DNA of 56,705 nucleotides from an uncultured Synergistales bacterium. GTDB lineage: Bacteria > Synergistota > Synergistia > Synergistales > Aminobacteriaceae. The notes beneath the pieces were generated by a model that worked only from the letters and a program-made list of their open reading frames with translations, did no database searches and was not told the DNA's origin. The DNA lies in assembly GCA_905233455.1 (NCBI GenBank), contig CAJOES010000007.1, forward strand, positions 351 to 57,055, written 5' to 3'. Positions 34,456-43,288 of this stretch are shown piece by piece; the stretch's first letter is position 1, and each line of letters begins with the position of its first letter. Made by a program: the position numbers and the translations under genes.

Positions 34456-34821
34456 ATGAAGAAGAAAAGCAGAAATGATATGCGCGTTATAAGGCATGAA
34501 AGACTCCGCAGGACGCTTTCCGGAACAGCAGAAAGACCGCGTCTTGCAGTGTTCAGAAGCCTCAAGAATATTTACGTTCAGGTTATAGACGACGAGAAAG
34601 GCCACACGCTAGCATCAGCCTCAACTCTGGAGAAAGCATTACAGCCGGAATTGAAGGGACACTGCAACGTTGAAGCCGCAAAGGTCATCGGGAAGACTAT
34701 AGCTGAACGGGCAAAGGCTAAAGGGATCAACAATGTTGTGTTTGATCGCGGAGGTCATGCGTATTTAGGCAAGGTTATGGCAGTAGCTGATGCTGCACGT
34801 GAAGGAGGGCTTGTATTCTGA
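34456..34821 (+). CDS. rplR: 50S ribosomal protein L18
   Basis: 121 residues. Binds 5S rRNA in the central protuberance. [19 protein letters not shown] and [25 protein letters not shown] (the latter in two parts) are conserved. It shares one base with rpsE (TGATG). Confidence 0.97.
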   Translation: MKKKSRNDMRVIRHERLRRTLSGTAERPRLAVFRSLKNIYVQVIDDEKGHTLASASTLEKALQPELKGHCNVEAAKVIGKTIAERAKAKGINNVVFDRGGHAYLGKVMAVADAAREGGLVF

Positions 34822-35360
34822 TGCCCAGAAGAAACGATACAGAGGCCGTAGAGTTTCAGGAGCGCGTAGTTGCGATTAACCGTGTCAGCAAGGTCGTCAA
34901 GGGAGGCAAACGCTTCCGTTTTGCAGTGCTTGTTGTTGTCGGTGATGGCATTTCGCAGGTAGGAACCGGGATCGGCAAGGCAAAGGAAATAGCTGAGGCA
35001 GTCCGCAAGGGAATCGAGAAGGCAAAGAAGAACATGGTAACAGTACGCCATGCAGGAAACACGATACCTCACCCGGTAGTCGGTGAGTTCGGTGCTGCAC
35101 GCGTGTTGCTTAAGCCTTCACCGGAAGGAACCGGAGTTATCGCAGGCGGTGTTGTCCGCGCAATAATGGAACTTGGCGGAGTCAAGGACGTTGTTACGAA
35201 GGTTACCGGCAGGACATCAAACGCAATCAACGTGGCACATGCAACCCTTGAGGCCATAAAGATAACAAGGACTGAGGACGAGATAATGAAGCTCAGAGGG
35301 CTTGCCGGTGAAGAGAATGAAGAAGCTGCTGCTGAAACTGAAGCAGTTATAGGGGAGTGA
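34821..35360 (+). CDS. rpsE: 30S ribosomal protein S5
   Basis: 179 residues. Fidelity and mRNA helicase protein of the small subunit. FQERVVAINRVSKVVKGG, GAARVLLKPSPEGTGVIAGG and GRTSNAINVAHATLEA are conserved. It carries an acidic C-terminal tail (EENEEAAAETEAVIGE). Confidence 0.98.
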   Translation: MPRRNDTEAVEFQERVVAINRVSKVVKGGKRFRFAVLVVVGDGISQVGTGIGKAKEIAEAVRKGIEKAKKNMVTVRHAGNTIPHPVVGEFGAARVLLKPSPEGTGVIAGGVVRAIMELGGVKDVVTKVTGRTSNAINVAHATLEAIKITRTEDEIMKLRGLAGEENEEAAAETEAVIGE

Positions 35361-35365
35361 TTCAC

Positions 35366-35548
35366 ATGGCGAAGATTAAAGCAAAGTGGATCAAGAGCGC
35401 AATTAGTTTCCCCGAAAGACAGAAACGCACGATAAAGGCACTCGGCTTCAGGAAGCTCAATTCTGAGGTAGAGCATGACGACACGCCGCAGATACGCGGA
35501 ATGATTGAGCACGTGCGCCATCTGGTGAAATGGGAGGTGATTGAATGA
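35366..35548 (+). CDS. rpmD: 50S ribosomal protein L30
   Basis: 60 residues from the ATG at 35366 (MAKIKAKWIKS), preceded by GGGGAG within the end of rpsE. The conserved SAISFPERQKRTIKALGFRKL segment (shown in part by position 12-32) and VRHLVKWE end match L30. Confidence 0.96.
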   Translation: MAKIKAKWIKSAISFPERQKRTIKALGFRKLNSEVEHDDTPQIRGMIEHVRHLVKWEVIE

Positions 35549-35994
35549 TCACGCTGCATGATTTACACCCTGCGAAGGGTTCAACGCACAAGGCCAAGAG
35601 ACTGGGACAGGGGCCCGGAAGCGGAAAGGGCAAGACTGCGGGCAAAGGCAACAAGGGCGACAAGTCAAGAACCGGCGGCGGAGTTCGTCCGGGATTTGAG
35701 GGAGGCCAGATGCCTTTAACCAGAAGGACACCCAAGCGCGGATTCAACAATGCACGTTTCGCAAAAGTCTTCCAGCCTGTAAATCTTGGGACGCTTGCAG
35801 ACAAATTTGATGCCGGTACGGAGATAACTCCGGAGGTTATGTTTGATGCAAGGGTTATACGCAAAAAGAATGTGCCCGTGAAAATTCTTGCCAACGGTGA
35901 TTTGAAGAAATCATTGAAGATAAAAGCGGCGGCATTCAGTGAAGAGGCAGTAAAGAAGATAGAAGCTGCCGGCGGAACTCACGAGGTAATATAA
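35545..35994 (+). CDS. rplO: 50S ribosomal protein L15
   Basis: 149 residues. Late-assembly protein. The Gly-rich basic N-terminal half (RLGQGPGSGKGKTAGKG, GFEGGQMPLTRRTPKRGF) is characteristic. It overlaps rpmD by four bases, and its TAA is directly followed by the secY ATG. Confidence 0.98.
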   Translation: MITLHDLHPAKGSTHKAKRLGQGPGSGKGKTAGKGNKGDKSRTGGGVRPGFEGGQMPLTRRTPKRGFNNARFAKVFQPVNLGTLADKFDAGTEITPEVMFDARVIRKKNVPVKILANGDLKKSLKIKAAAFSEEAVKKIEAAGGTHEVI

Positions 35995-37296
35995 ATGTTC
36001 GGGTCTCTGGGTGATATATTCAGGTTACCAGATCTGAAACGCAGAATTTTCTTCACGCTGTTTATACTGTTCATCTTCAGGCTTGGGGCTTATATCCCCA
36101 GTCCTGGAGTTGACCGTGCCGCTATGGCCAGCCTTTTTGCGTCAGGAGGCGGCATAATGGACTTCCTGAACCTGTTTTCGGGCGGAGCTTTGAGCAGGTT
36201 CGGAATATTCTCGCTCGGCGTTGCTCCCTACATTAACTCAAGCATCGTCATGCAGCTGCTTGTAGTCATTTTCCCGTATCTGGAGAAACTGCAGAAAGAC
36301 TCTGCTGACGGGCACAAGAAAATAGTTCAGTGGACACGTTACGGCGCGGTGCTCTTTGCACTGGTTCAGGCTATCGGAATGACGGCATGGCTGAGGGGCT
36401 TGGGCATCATGCAGGGCGGAGTATTCGACTGGCTTTTAGTGGTGATTACGCTTGTTGCAGGATCAATGGCGGTAATGTGGCTCGGCGAGGAACTCACGGA
36501 TCACGGCATCGGCAACGGAATATCACTGCTCATCTTTGCGGGTATCGTTGCGCGTATACCTGAAGCAATCCTGCAGACATGGAGCATGGTGCGTTTAGGC
36601 TCTCTCAGCGTCGTAGCATTGCTGCTCGGAATTATCCTTATGGTAGTAGTTGTTGCTGGCTGTATCCTTCTGCAGGAAGGGCAGAGAAGACTCCCTGTGC
36701 AGTACGCTAAAAGAGTCGTGGGGAACAAGATTTACGGCGGGCAGAGCACATTCATTCCGCTGAAGGTCAATCAGGCAGGAGTTATCCCGATAATCTTTGC
36801 GAGTTCGCTGCTGATATTCCCCTACACCATAGCAAATTATTTCACTGACAGTTCAGTGGGAAGATTCTTTAGTGCGTTATTTGCACCGAACAGCATTTTT
36901 TATATTCTGTGCGATGTTGCGCTGATTATATTCTTCTCATATTTCTATACGGCAGTAGTATTCAATCCCACCGACATAGCCGGGAACATGAAGAAATACG
37001 GCGGGTTCATTTTGGGCATAAGGCCGGGACAGCCCACTTCAGACTATATTACGAGAGTCATGGAGCGCATAACTCTCGGCGGTGCTGTATTCCTTGCCAT
37101 CATTGCACTTATCCCAAACGTTATGTCTTCAGTTCTGAACGTCCGGAGCTTCTACTTCGGAGGCACGGCAGTATTGATCGTTGTCGGTGTTGCAATGGAT
37201 ACGATTAACCAGATAGAAGCCCAGCTGCTGATGCGCCATTATGACGGAATATTGAAGAAGTCCGGCGGCGGCCGCAAGGGTCTTCTCAGAGGTTAA
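35995..37296 (+). CDS. secY: Protein translocase subunit SecY
   Basis: 433 residues with ten hydrophobic segments. This is the channel of the Sec translocon in the inner membrane. FIFRLGAYIPSPGV at the first helix, the plug-region NLFSGGALSRF, and the cytoplasmic loop GNKIYGGQSTFIPLKVN are typical. It would export the many signal-peptide proteins of this window. Located in the usual rplO-secY-adk order with no spacing from rplO. Confidence 0.98.
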   Translation: MFGSLGDIFRLPDLKRRIFFTLFILFIFRLGAYIPSPGVDRAAMASLFASGGGIMDFLNLFSGGALSRFGIFSLGVAPYINSSIVMQLLVVIFPYLEKLQKDSADGHKKIVQWTRYGAVLFALVQAIGMTAWLRGLGIMQGGVFDWLLVVITLVAGSMAVMWLGEELTDHGIGNGISLLIFAGIVARIPEAILQTWSMVRLGSLSVVALLLGIILMVVVVAGCILLQEGQRRLPVQYAKRVVGNKIYGGQSTFIPLKVNQAGVIPIIFASSLLIFPYTIANYFTDSSVGRFFSALFAPNSIFYILCDVALIIFFSYFYTAVVFNPTDIAGNMKKYGGFILGIRPGQPTSDYITRVMERITLGGAVFLAIIALIPNVMSSVLNVRSFYFGGTAVLIVVGVAMDTINQIEAQLLMRHYDGILKKSGGGRKGLLRG

Positions 37297-37300
37297 GATC

Positions 37301-37915
37301 ATGAGGCTTGTATTATTAGGTGCGCCTGGTGCCGGGAAAGGTACTCAGGCCGTTTTCCTTAAAGAACGCAAGGGATTAGCCCATATATCAACGGGGGATA
37401 TTTTCCGCCATAACCTGAAGAATAATACCCCGCTCGGCATTGAGGCCAAAAAATATATGGATGCAGGACAGTTAGTGCCTGATGAAGTCGTGATGAAGAT
37501 GGTCGGCGAGACTCTTGACGGTTTCGGCGATGGTGAAGGCTTCATGCTTGACGGTTTCCCGCGTACTGTTGCACAGGCAGAGTTCCTTGAAGGCAGGACG
37601 AAACTTGACGGCGTGATACTCTTCAAGATCGATGATGAAGCTATCGTGAAGCGTCTGCTTGGCCGTGCTGTGTGCAGGGACTGCGGAAACATCACCAACA
37701 TACACGAACACGACAAATGCCCTTCATGCGGCGGAGAGTTATACCGCAGGGATGATGACAACGAGGAGACAGTCAGGAACCGCCTGAAAGTCTTTCACGA
37801 ACAGACAGAAGCATTAATTGATTTCTACCGTGCAAGAAACCTTCTGCGTGAAATCAATGCTGACGGACTGCCTGAAGAAATTTTTGCACGTGTCCTTGAG
37901 CAGCTCGAATCATGA
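37301..37915 (+). CDS. adk: Adenylate kinase
   Basis: 204 residues. Converts AMP and ATP to two ADP. P-loop GAPGAGKGTQ, the AMP-binding GDIFRHNL and DGFPRTVAQAE are present. The lid carries two CxxC pairs (CRDC and CPSC), the zinc-binding lid found in Gram-positive and some other bacteria. Overlaps map by four bases. Confidence 0.98.
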   Translation: MRLVLLGAPGAGKGTQAVFLKERKGLAHISTGDIFRHNLKNNTPLGIEAKKYMDAGQLVPDEVVMKMVGETLDGFGDGEGFMLDGFPRTVAQAEFLEGRTKLDGVILFKIDDEAIVKRLLGRAVCRDCGNITNIHEHDKCPSCGGELYRRDDDNEETVRNRLKVFHEQTEALIDFYRARNLLREINADGLPEEIFARVLEQLES

Positions 37916-38691
37916 TAAAGATCAAGAAGCCCGAAGAGATTGCACAGATGAGGATTGCAGGACGGGTTACGGCAGAAGTGCTTGATATTATGCGTGAAGC
38001 TGTCCGTCCCGGCATCACTACAGGCGAACTCGACAGGCTCGCGGAAGAACACATACGCAGGAACAACGGCATCCCTGCATTCAAGAACTACAGGCCAGGT
38101 TCAGACATGACACCGTTTCCCGGCACTATCTGCGCATCAGTGAATGATGAGGTAGTTCACGGGATTCCCGATTTCAGCAGAGTTCTGGAGGAAGGGGACA
38201 TCATAAGCGTAGATGTCGGTGCATACGTCAGCGGCTGGTGCGGAGATGCCGCCTGCACGTATCCGGTAGGCGAAATCAGCCCGGAACGCAAAAGACTGCT
38301 TGAAGTTACGGAGGACTCGCTCAACAGGGCAATAGCTCAGGCACTCGCTGGCAACACGTTAGGTGATATAGGCCATGCAGTTGAAGGCTATGTTGTTCCG
38401 CTGGGTTATGGAGTCGTCCGGGACTACACAGGGCACGGAATAGGCAGGAAGATGCACGAAGCCCCCCAGATACCGAATTTCGGCAAAGCTGGGCAGGGTA
38501 TGACGCTCAAGGCTGGCATGACTATAGCTATTGAGCCAATGATTATGTCCGGGCGCGAAGATGTGCGCGTCGGGGCTAACGGCTGGACAGTTCTGACAGT
38601 TGACGGTTCTGATGCAGCCCATTTTGAACGTACGGTTGCAGTTCTTGAAGACGGCCCGGAGATATTAACGAAATGGCAGAGCTTCAGGTAG
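37912..38691 (+). CDS. map: Methionine aminopeptidase, type I
   Basis: 259 residues. Removes the initiator Met from nascent proteins. The metal ligands lie in DVGAYVSGWCGDAA (two Asp), GHGIGRKMHEAP (His), TIAIEPMI (Glu) and the final Glu of HFERTVAV. The N-terminal KPEEIAQMRIAGRVTAE is typical of type Ia. It overlaps the KOW gene by 19 bases. Confidence 0.97.
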   Translation: MIKIKKPEEIAQMRIAGRVTAEVLDIMREAVRPGITTGELDRLAEEHIRRNNGIPAFKNYRPGSDMTPFPGTICASVNDEVVHGIPDFSRVLEEGDIISVDVGAYVSGWCGDAACTYPVGEISPERKRLLEVTEDSLNRAIAQALAGNTLGDIGHAVEGYVVPLGYGVVRDYTGHGIGRKMHEAPQIPNFGKAGQGMTLKAGMTIAIEPMIMSGREDVRVGANGWTVLTVDGSDAAHFERTVAVLEDGPEILTKWQSFR

Positions 38692-38930
38692 GCCAGATAG
38701 TTATATCACGGCAGGGAAAAGATGCAGGACTGCTTTATGTGGTGTCAGGGTTTGAGCCTGACGGAAGGGCTGATTTAATCAGGCCGGACAGATTCAACAC
38801 GACGCACCCGAAGAAGAAGAATCCTTTGCATTTGCAATCTACGTTAAAGCGCGCTGAAGAATTACTACAATACATAAAGGCAGGCAAAGACATTGACCGG
38901 GGATATTTTTTTAGGAGTGTAGGGAATTAA
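38673..38930 (+). CDS. KOW-domain protein related to L14e/L19e-type RNA-binding proteins
   Basis: 85 residues. An N-terminal KOW-like fold ([19 protein letters not shown]) and [11 protein letters not shown] resemble the small 'RNA-binding KOW' or L14e-like protein found between map and infA in many Firmicutes and relatives. Its role is not known; the position inside the ribosomal operon suggests binding to ribosomal or messenger RNA. It overlaps map by 19 bases and infA by one. Confidence 0.85.
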   Translation: MAELQVGQIVISRQGKDAGLLYVVSGFEPDGRADLIRPDRFNTTHPKKKNPLHLQSTLKRAEELLQYIKAGKDIDRGYFFRSVGN

Positions 38931-39157
38931 TGGCAAATTCCGGCAAAGAGGACGTAATCGAAGTAAAGGGCGTAATTTCTGAACCGTTGCCCAACGCTAT
39001 GTTCAGGGTTGAACTGGAGAACGGGCACAGGGTTTTGGCTCATGTCAGCGGAAAAATGAGAATGCACTTCATCAGGATTTTACCGGGTGATAAGGTGCTT
39101 GTAGAGATCTCCCCATACGATTTAACGCGGGGCAGAATAATATATCGCTATAAATAA
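38930..39157 (+). CDS. infA: Translation initiation factor IF-1
   Basis: 75 residues. A single OB-fold protein that occupies the A site during initiation. [40 protein letters not shown] and [15 protein letters not shown] are conserved. Start overlaps the KOW gene stop (TAATG). Confidence 0.98.
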   Translation: MANSGKEDVIEVKGVISEPLPNAMFRVELENGHRVLAHVSGKMRMHFIRILPGDKVLVEISPYDLTRGRIIYRYK

Positions 39158-39175
39158 CAAGGTGGTAATAGAAAC

Positions 39176-39301
39176 ATGAAAGTAGGGCCTTCAGTAAAGC
39201 CTATATGTGAATATTGCAGGGTAATCCGCCGTCATGGAGTGGTGCGTGTAATATGCTCGCGCAACCCCAGACACAAACAGCGTCAGGGAGTAAGGAGGTA
39301 A
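39176..39301 (+). CDS. rpmJ: 50S ribosomal protein L36
   Basis: 41 codons, short enough to be missed by routine open-frame lists. [20 protein letters not shown] is the classic start; Cys11, Cys14, Cys27 and His33 are the zinc ligands. The common end KQRQG is followed here by Val-Arg-Arg, because the TAA (39299-39301) lies after the AAGGAGG that serves rpsM. AAGGTGG precedes the ATG. Confidence 0.95.
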   Translation: MKVGPSVKPICEYCRVIRRHGVVRVICSRNPRHKQRQGVRR

Positions 39302-39305
39302 TCAT

Positions 39306-39686
39306 ATGCCGAGAATAGCGGGAGTAGACCTGCCGAGAGAAAAGAGAGTAGAGATCGGCTTGACGTACATTTTCGGGATCGGCCTCAAGACTGCCCAGAA
39401 TATACTTGCGGCGACGGGCGTTAATCCTGACATCAGGGTAAAGGATCTCAGCGAAGAGGATTCCCAGAAGCTGCGCCGTGAGATTGAGGACAACTATAAG
39501 GTTGAGGGAGACCTCCGCAGGGAGATCTCGATGAACATCAAGAGGCTTATAGATATTGGGTGCTACAGGGGACAGCGTCATCGTCTCGGGCTTCCTGTCA
39601 GGGGTCAGCGCACGAAGACTAACGCAAGGACACGCAAAGGCCCAAGAAGGACAGTTGCGAACAAGAAAGTAGCGACAAAGGGCTAA
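39306..39686 (+). CDS. rpsM: 30S ribosomal protein S13
   Basis: 126 residues. Head protein contacting P-site tRNA and forming intersubunit bridges. [20 protein letters not shown], the GIG motif with [11 protein letters not shown], and [18 protein letters not shown] near the end are conserved. Confidence 0.98.
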   Translation: MPRIAGVDLPREKRVEIGLTYIFGIGLKTAQNILAATGVNPDIRVKDLSEEDSQKLRREIEDNYKVEGDLRREISMNIKRLIDIGCYRGQRHRLGLPVRGQRTKTNARTRKGPRRTVANKKVATKG

Positions 39687-39710
39687 AATCAGTCAGGAGG
39701 TAAATGAAAG

Positions 39711-40109
39711 TTGGCTAAAAGGACTGCCCAGGCTCGGAAGGGCAAGAGGCGCGAGAAGAAAAATATAAATTACGGAGTGGCGCATATATATTCCACGTTC
39801 AACAACACAATACTGTGCATCAGCGACAGGGGCGGGAATATCATCACTTGGGCATCAGGCGGCAATGTCGGCTTCAAGGGTGCGAGAAAGTCTACTCCGT
39901 TTGCGGCGCAGATTGCTGCCCAGCAGGTAGCTAAGGGTGCGCAGGATCAGGGAGTGCAGGAAATTGATGTTGTCGTAAAAGGGCCGGGGCCGGGACGTGA
40001 GAGCGCGATTCGTGCACTTCAGGCGGCCGGGCTTCAGGTGAACCTCATCAAGGATGCTACGCCGATCCCGCACAACGGATGCAGACCTCCCAAGAGGAGA
40101 CGCGTCTAA
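39711..40109 (+). CDS. rpsK: 30S ribosomal protein S11
   Basis: 132 residues with a TTG start ten bases after AGGAGG. An ATG nearer to that site (39704) opens only a four-codon frame ending at 39718 and overlapping the true start. Conserved: [32 protein letters not shown] and [15 protein letters not shown]. The next gene is rpoA, not rpsD. Confidence 0.97.
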   Translation: MAKRTAQARKGKRREKKNINYGVAHIYSTFNNTILCISDRGGNIITWASGGNVGFKGARKSTPFAAQIAAQQVAKGAQDQGVQEIDVVVKGPGPGRESAIRALQAAGLQVNLIKDATPIPHNGCRPPKRRRV

Positions 40110-40141
40110 TATTTTTTGTCATGCAAAGGAGATCCTGAAAT

Positions 40142-41272
40142 TTGGAGAATACAAGATTTAAGGTTTATTTTGAGGAAAAATCTCAGGATTACGGAAGGCT
40201 GTATCTTGAGCCACTCGAACGCGGTTACGGTGATACACTCGGAAATGCCTTGAGGAGATTGCTGCTGTCATCTATCAGGGGAGCTGCCGTTACAGCAGTC
40301 AAGATTGATGGTGTGCTGCATGAGTTCAGCACAATAAAGGGAGTTCGCGAGGACGTAATAGAAATCCTCATGAACCTGAAGCATATTCCCATCAAGGCCA
40401 AGACTGCAAAGAGTGAAGTTAATGAAGACGGCTTCAAGATTATCACATTGGATTCTGATGACCTGCCGAAAGATTTCTTTACGCGCACAGAGAATCCAGG
40501 AGTGATTACAGCTAAAGACATGCCGTGGGATAATGATTTCGAGTTCTACGGTGACGGCGTATTATGCACGCTTGAGCCGGGAGCGCATCTGCTCATGGAA
40601 ATATACGTTGAGCAGGGAGTAGGTTATCTCTCGGCTGAACGCGAAAGACCCTCACAGCCCCCTCTTCCGGTTGATGCAATGCTGGCTGATGCAATATTCT
40701 CACCGGTCAGGCGCGTCAATTACGAGATTGAACCGGCAAGGGTAGGGCAGAGCATAGACTATGAGCGGCTGATTATCGAGGTATGGACTAACGGCGCGGT
40801 TACCCCTGAAGAAGCAGTAGGTCAGGCGGCAAGGATCGCGCAGGACTACTTCGGCGAGATCGCTGAAACTGTAGGATCAGCACCGCAGGTTCAGAGAGTC
40901 GTTGAACCCGTGCCAGAACCTGCAGTGGCTGACAGCGGGACTGAAGACACGGACGAGTCTGAACAGTTCAATCACCCGATACATGAGCTTGAATTGTCCA
41001 TCAGGAGCGAAAATTGTCTGCTTCGCGGAGGCATTCAGACGGTAGGGGATCTGCTGCAGAAATCACGTGATGACCTGCTGAAGATCCGCAATCTCGGCAA
41101 AATATCCCTCACTGAAATTGAGGCGAAATTAGCGAGTTTCGGCTATGCGCTCAAACCCAGTGCAGGCAAGTCCGCATCTGAAGGAGACACAGCAGAAGAA
41201 CCGGCAGGAGAACAGCCCGGAGCTGAATACACCGGAACAACAGAAGAACAGGGAGGTGCAACAGAGAATTGA
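40142..41272 (+). CDS. rpoA: DNA-directed RNA polymerase subunit alpha
   Basis: 376 residues, TTG start. The N-terminal dimerisation domain holds RGYGDTLGNALRRLLLSSI and the C-terminal domain HPIHELELSIRSENCLLRG, joined by an acidic linker (residues about 255-280). After the usual end of the C-terminal domain (about residue 338) an extra acidic, Gly/Glu-rich tail of roughly 38 residues follows, making the protein longer than the common 310-330. Its stop overlaps the TTG start of rplQ. Confidence 0.98.
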   Translation: MENTRFKVYFEEKSQDYGRLYLEPLERGYGDTLGNALRRLLLSSIRGAAVTAVKIDGVLHEFSTIKGVREDVIEILMNLKHIPIKAKTAKSEVNEDGFKIITLDSDDLPKDFFTRTENPGVITAKDMPWDNDFEFYGDGVLCTLEPGAHLLMEIYVEQGVGYLSAERERPSQPPLPVDAMLADAIFSPVRRVNYEIEPARVGQSIDYERLIIEVWTNGAVTPEEAVGQAARIAQDYFGEIAETVGSAPQVQRVVEPVPEPAVADSGTEDTDESEQFNHPIHELELSIRSENCLLRGGIQTVGDLLQKSRDDLLKIRNLGKISLTEIEAKLASFGYALKPSAGKSASEGDTAEEPAGEQPGAEYTGTTEEQGGATEN

Positions 41273-41640
41273 GACATAATGTAGACCACAGGACACTCGG
41301 ACGCTACGGAAGCCACAGAAGGCTCATGCTCGGCAACATGGCCGCAAGCCTTTTCCTGAACGGCAGTATCACTACCACCGTAACGAGGGCAAAAGAACTC
41401 CGCAGGGTTGCAGAGAAACTTATCACCCGTGCAAGAGGCGGCAGTGTCCATGATATTCGCGTAGTTTTCTCGAAGATGCCTCACAAGCAGGCAGCTACGA
41501 AACTTTTTGCGGAGATTGCTCCCAAGTATAAGAGCTTCGACAAGGGAGGATATACCCGCATAGTAAAACTTGGAGCACGCAAAGGCGACGGCTCACCGAT
41601 GGCAGTGATAGAACTTGTTGACAGAGAAGAACAGAAATAA
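41269..41640 (+). CDS. rplQ: 50S ribosomal protein L17
   Basis: 123 residues, TTG start overlapping the rpoA stop (TTGA). Conserved: RHNVDHRTLGRYGSHRR (usually RKLGR), MAASLFLNGSITTTVTRAKE and the C-terminal GDGSPMAVIELVD. Last ribosomal gene of the cluster; the ECF ATPase start lies within it. Confidence 0.97.
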   Translation: MRHNVDHRTLGRYGSHRRLMLGNMAASLFLNGSITTTVTRAKELRRVAEKLITRARGGSVHDIRVVFSKMPHKQAATKLFAEIAPKYKSFDKGGYTRIVKLGARKGDGSPMAVIELVDREEQK

Positions 41641-43288
41641 TACGCCGTTAATCGAGGTGCAGTCTGTTTCGTTCTCATACGATGCAAAACATACGGGACG
41701 TGCGTTAAACCGCGTCTCGTTTTTTGTAGCTAAGAATGAGAGAGTTGCTATACTCGGTCATAACGGTTCAGGAAAATCAACGCTCGTAAAGATATTAGGC
41801 GGCTTGCAGTCTCCCACTGAAGGTGTTTGCATGGTGAACGGCAAAGATATTCAGGATATGGACTTCAGGGAACTGCGCGGAATTATCGGTATGGTGTTTC
41901 AGGACCCGGAGAATCAGATTGTTGCGGCAATGGTTGAGGATGACGTGGCTTTTGCTCCGGAGAACCAGGGACTCCCGCCGGAAGAGATTCAGTCCCGCGT
42001 GGATACTGCCCTTGAACGCGTCAACATGACCCGTAAGCAGGGTGCTTCGGTTTCTGCGCTTTCAGGCGGGGAGAAGCAGAGGATCGCGCTTGCCGGGGCT
42101 TTGGCGGCAAAAGTTGAGTGCCTGATACTAGATGAAGCTACGGCTATGCTTGACCCTAAAGGACGGCTTGACATTGAGGCGGCATTGCGTGAGCTTCATG
42201 CAGGCGGAATGACTATCATTCAGGTTACACACCAGATAGAAGCAGAGAACTTTGACGACATACAGCGGGTTATAGTTCTAGGCAAGGGCGAAATCATCTG
42301 GCAGGGAATAACTGAAGAATTCTGGGGAGCGGCTGAAGGCTTAGGTTTTGACCTTCCTGACGAGTTCAAAGCACGGAAATATATAGACTCTCTTGGCCTT
42401 ACCTTCCCGGACAGCTTCACCTCAATTACTCCGCCGGCACCGAAACATACACGCAAGACAGACGGGGCGGAAAAGTTCAGGATTGAGGGGCTGTCATTCA
42501 GGTACGATGAAGCCTCATACGCTCTCAGGGAGATTGATGCGGAGATTCCTGCGGGACAATGGCTGTCAGTAATAGGCAGGACAGGTTCGGGAAAATCTAC
42601 GCTCGTCCAGCACTTGAATGCACTCTACAAGATTCAGGAAGGCAGGATATATTTTGACGGCTCGGAACTCCCGCAGAAGGGCGCGGAAGTTCACGCACTG
42701 CGGCAGAAAGTCGGGCTTGTGTTCCAGAATCCAGAAGATCAGCTGTTCTCACCTACAGTACGCGAGGAATTAGCTTTTGCTCCAAGCAATGCAGGCTTCA
42801 GGGGAAAAGAACTCGATGATGCGATCATGTGCGGCCTGAAATGCTCCAGTCTTCCGGAAAGTTTCCTTGAACGCAACCCCATAGCATTATCCGGCGGTGA
42901 AAGAAGGCTTGTAGCTATTGCGTCAGTATTGTCGGCAAAACCTGACTGCGTAGTCCTCGATGAACCTCTTGCAGGGCTTGATGCGTCATACCAGAAAAAA
43001 ATACTCTCCATGCTTGCAGGACTCCGTGATGACGGCAGGACTGTAATTACTATCTCCCATGACCTGAATATGGCGTTGAACTGCAGCGACAGGATACTGA
43101 TACTCAAGGACAGCAAAAAGGTTCAGGAGGGCACGCCGGAAGAATGCCTTGAAGCGCTCATGAATATACTTGAGCCGGAAGGATGGCCGGACGTTCTCAG
43201 GCTGTCGAATGAGATCAGGAAGCTCAACAAAAATTTTCCGTTACTCTATAACTATCAGGAATTCATATCATGTATTTCACAAATATAA
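41615..43288 (+). CDS. ECF transporter ATPase, EcfA1-EcfA2 fusion
   Basis: 557 residues carrying two complete ABC ATPase domains, where most bacteria have two genes (ecfA1 and ecfA2). Domain 1: Walker A GHNGSGKST (48-56), signature LSGGEKQR (149-156), Walker B LILDEA (170-175). Domain 2: Walker A GRTGSGKST (321-329), signature LSGGERR (425-431), Walker B VVLDE (446-450). It powers vitamin or metal uptake together with EcfT and separate substrate-binding S proteins. The TTG start has no clear ribosome-binding site and lies in rplQ. The ATP sites both look intact. ecfT follows with a 19-base overlap. Confidence 0.93.
   Translation: MLTEKNRNNTPLIEVQSVSFSYDAKHTGRALNRVSFFVAKNERVAILGHNGSGKSTLVKILGGLQSPTEGVCMVNGKDIQDMDFRELRGIIGMVFQDPENQIVAAMVEDDVAFAPENQGLPPEEIQSRVDTALERVNMTRKQGASVSALSGGEKQRIALAGALAAKVECLILDEATAMLDPKGRLDIEAALRELHAGGMTIIQVTHQIEAENFDDIQRVIVLGKGEIIWQGITEEFWGAAEGLGFDLPDEFKARKYIDSLGLTFPDSFTSITPPAPKHTRKTDGAEKFRIEGLSFRYDEASYALREIDAEIPAGQWLSVIGRTGSGKSTLVQHLNALYKIQEGRIYFDGSELPQKGAEVHALRQKVGLVFQNPEDQLFSPTVREELAFAPSNAGFRGKELDDAIMCGLKCSSLPESFLERNPIALSGGERRLVAIASVLSAKPDCVVLDEPLAGLDASYQKKILSMLAGLRDDGRTVITISHDLNMALNCSDRILILKDSKKVQEGTPEECLEALMNILEPEGWPDVLRLSNEIRKLNKNFPLLYNYQEFISCISQI

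Noticed and set aside
39704-39718. ATG start for rpsK close to AGGAGG
   Set aside because: It opens only four codons in another frame; the TTG at 39711 gives the complete S11 protein.
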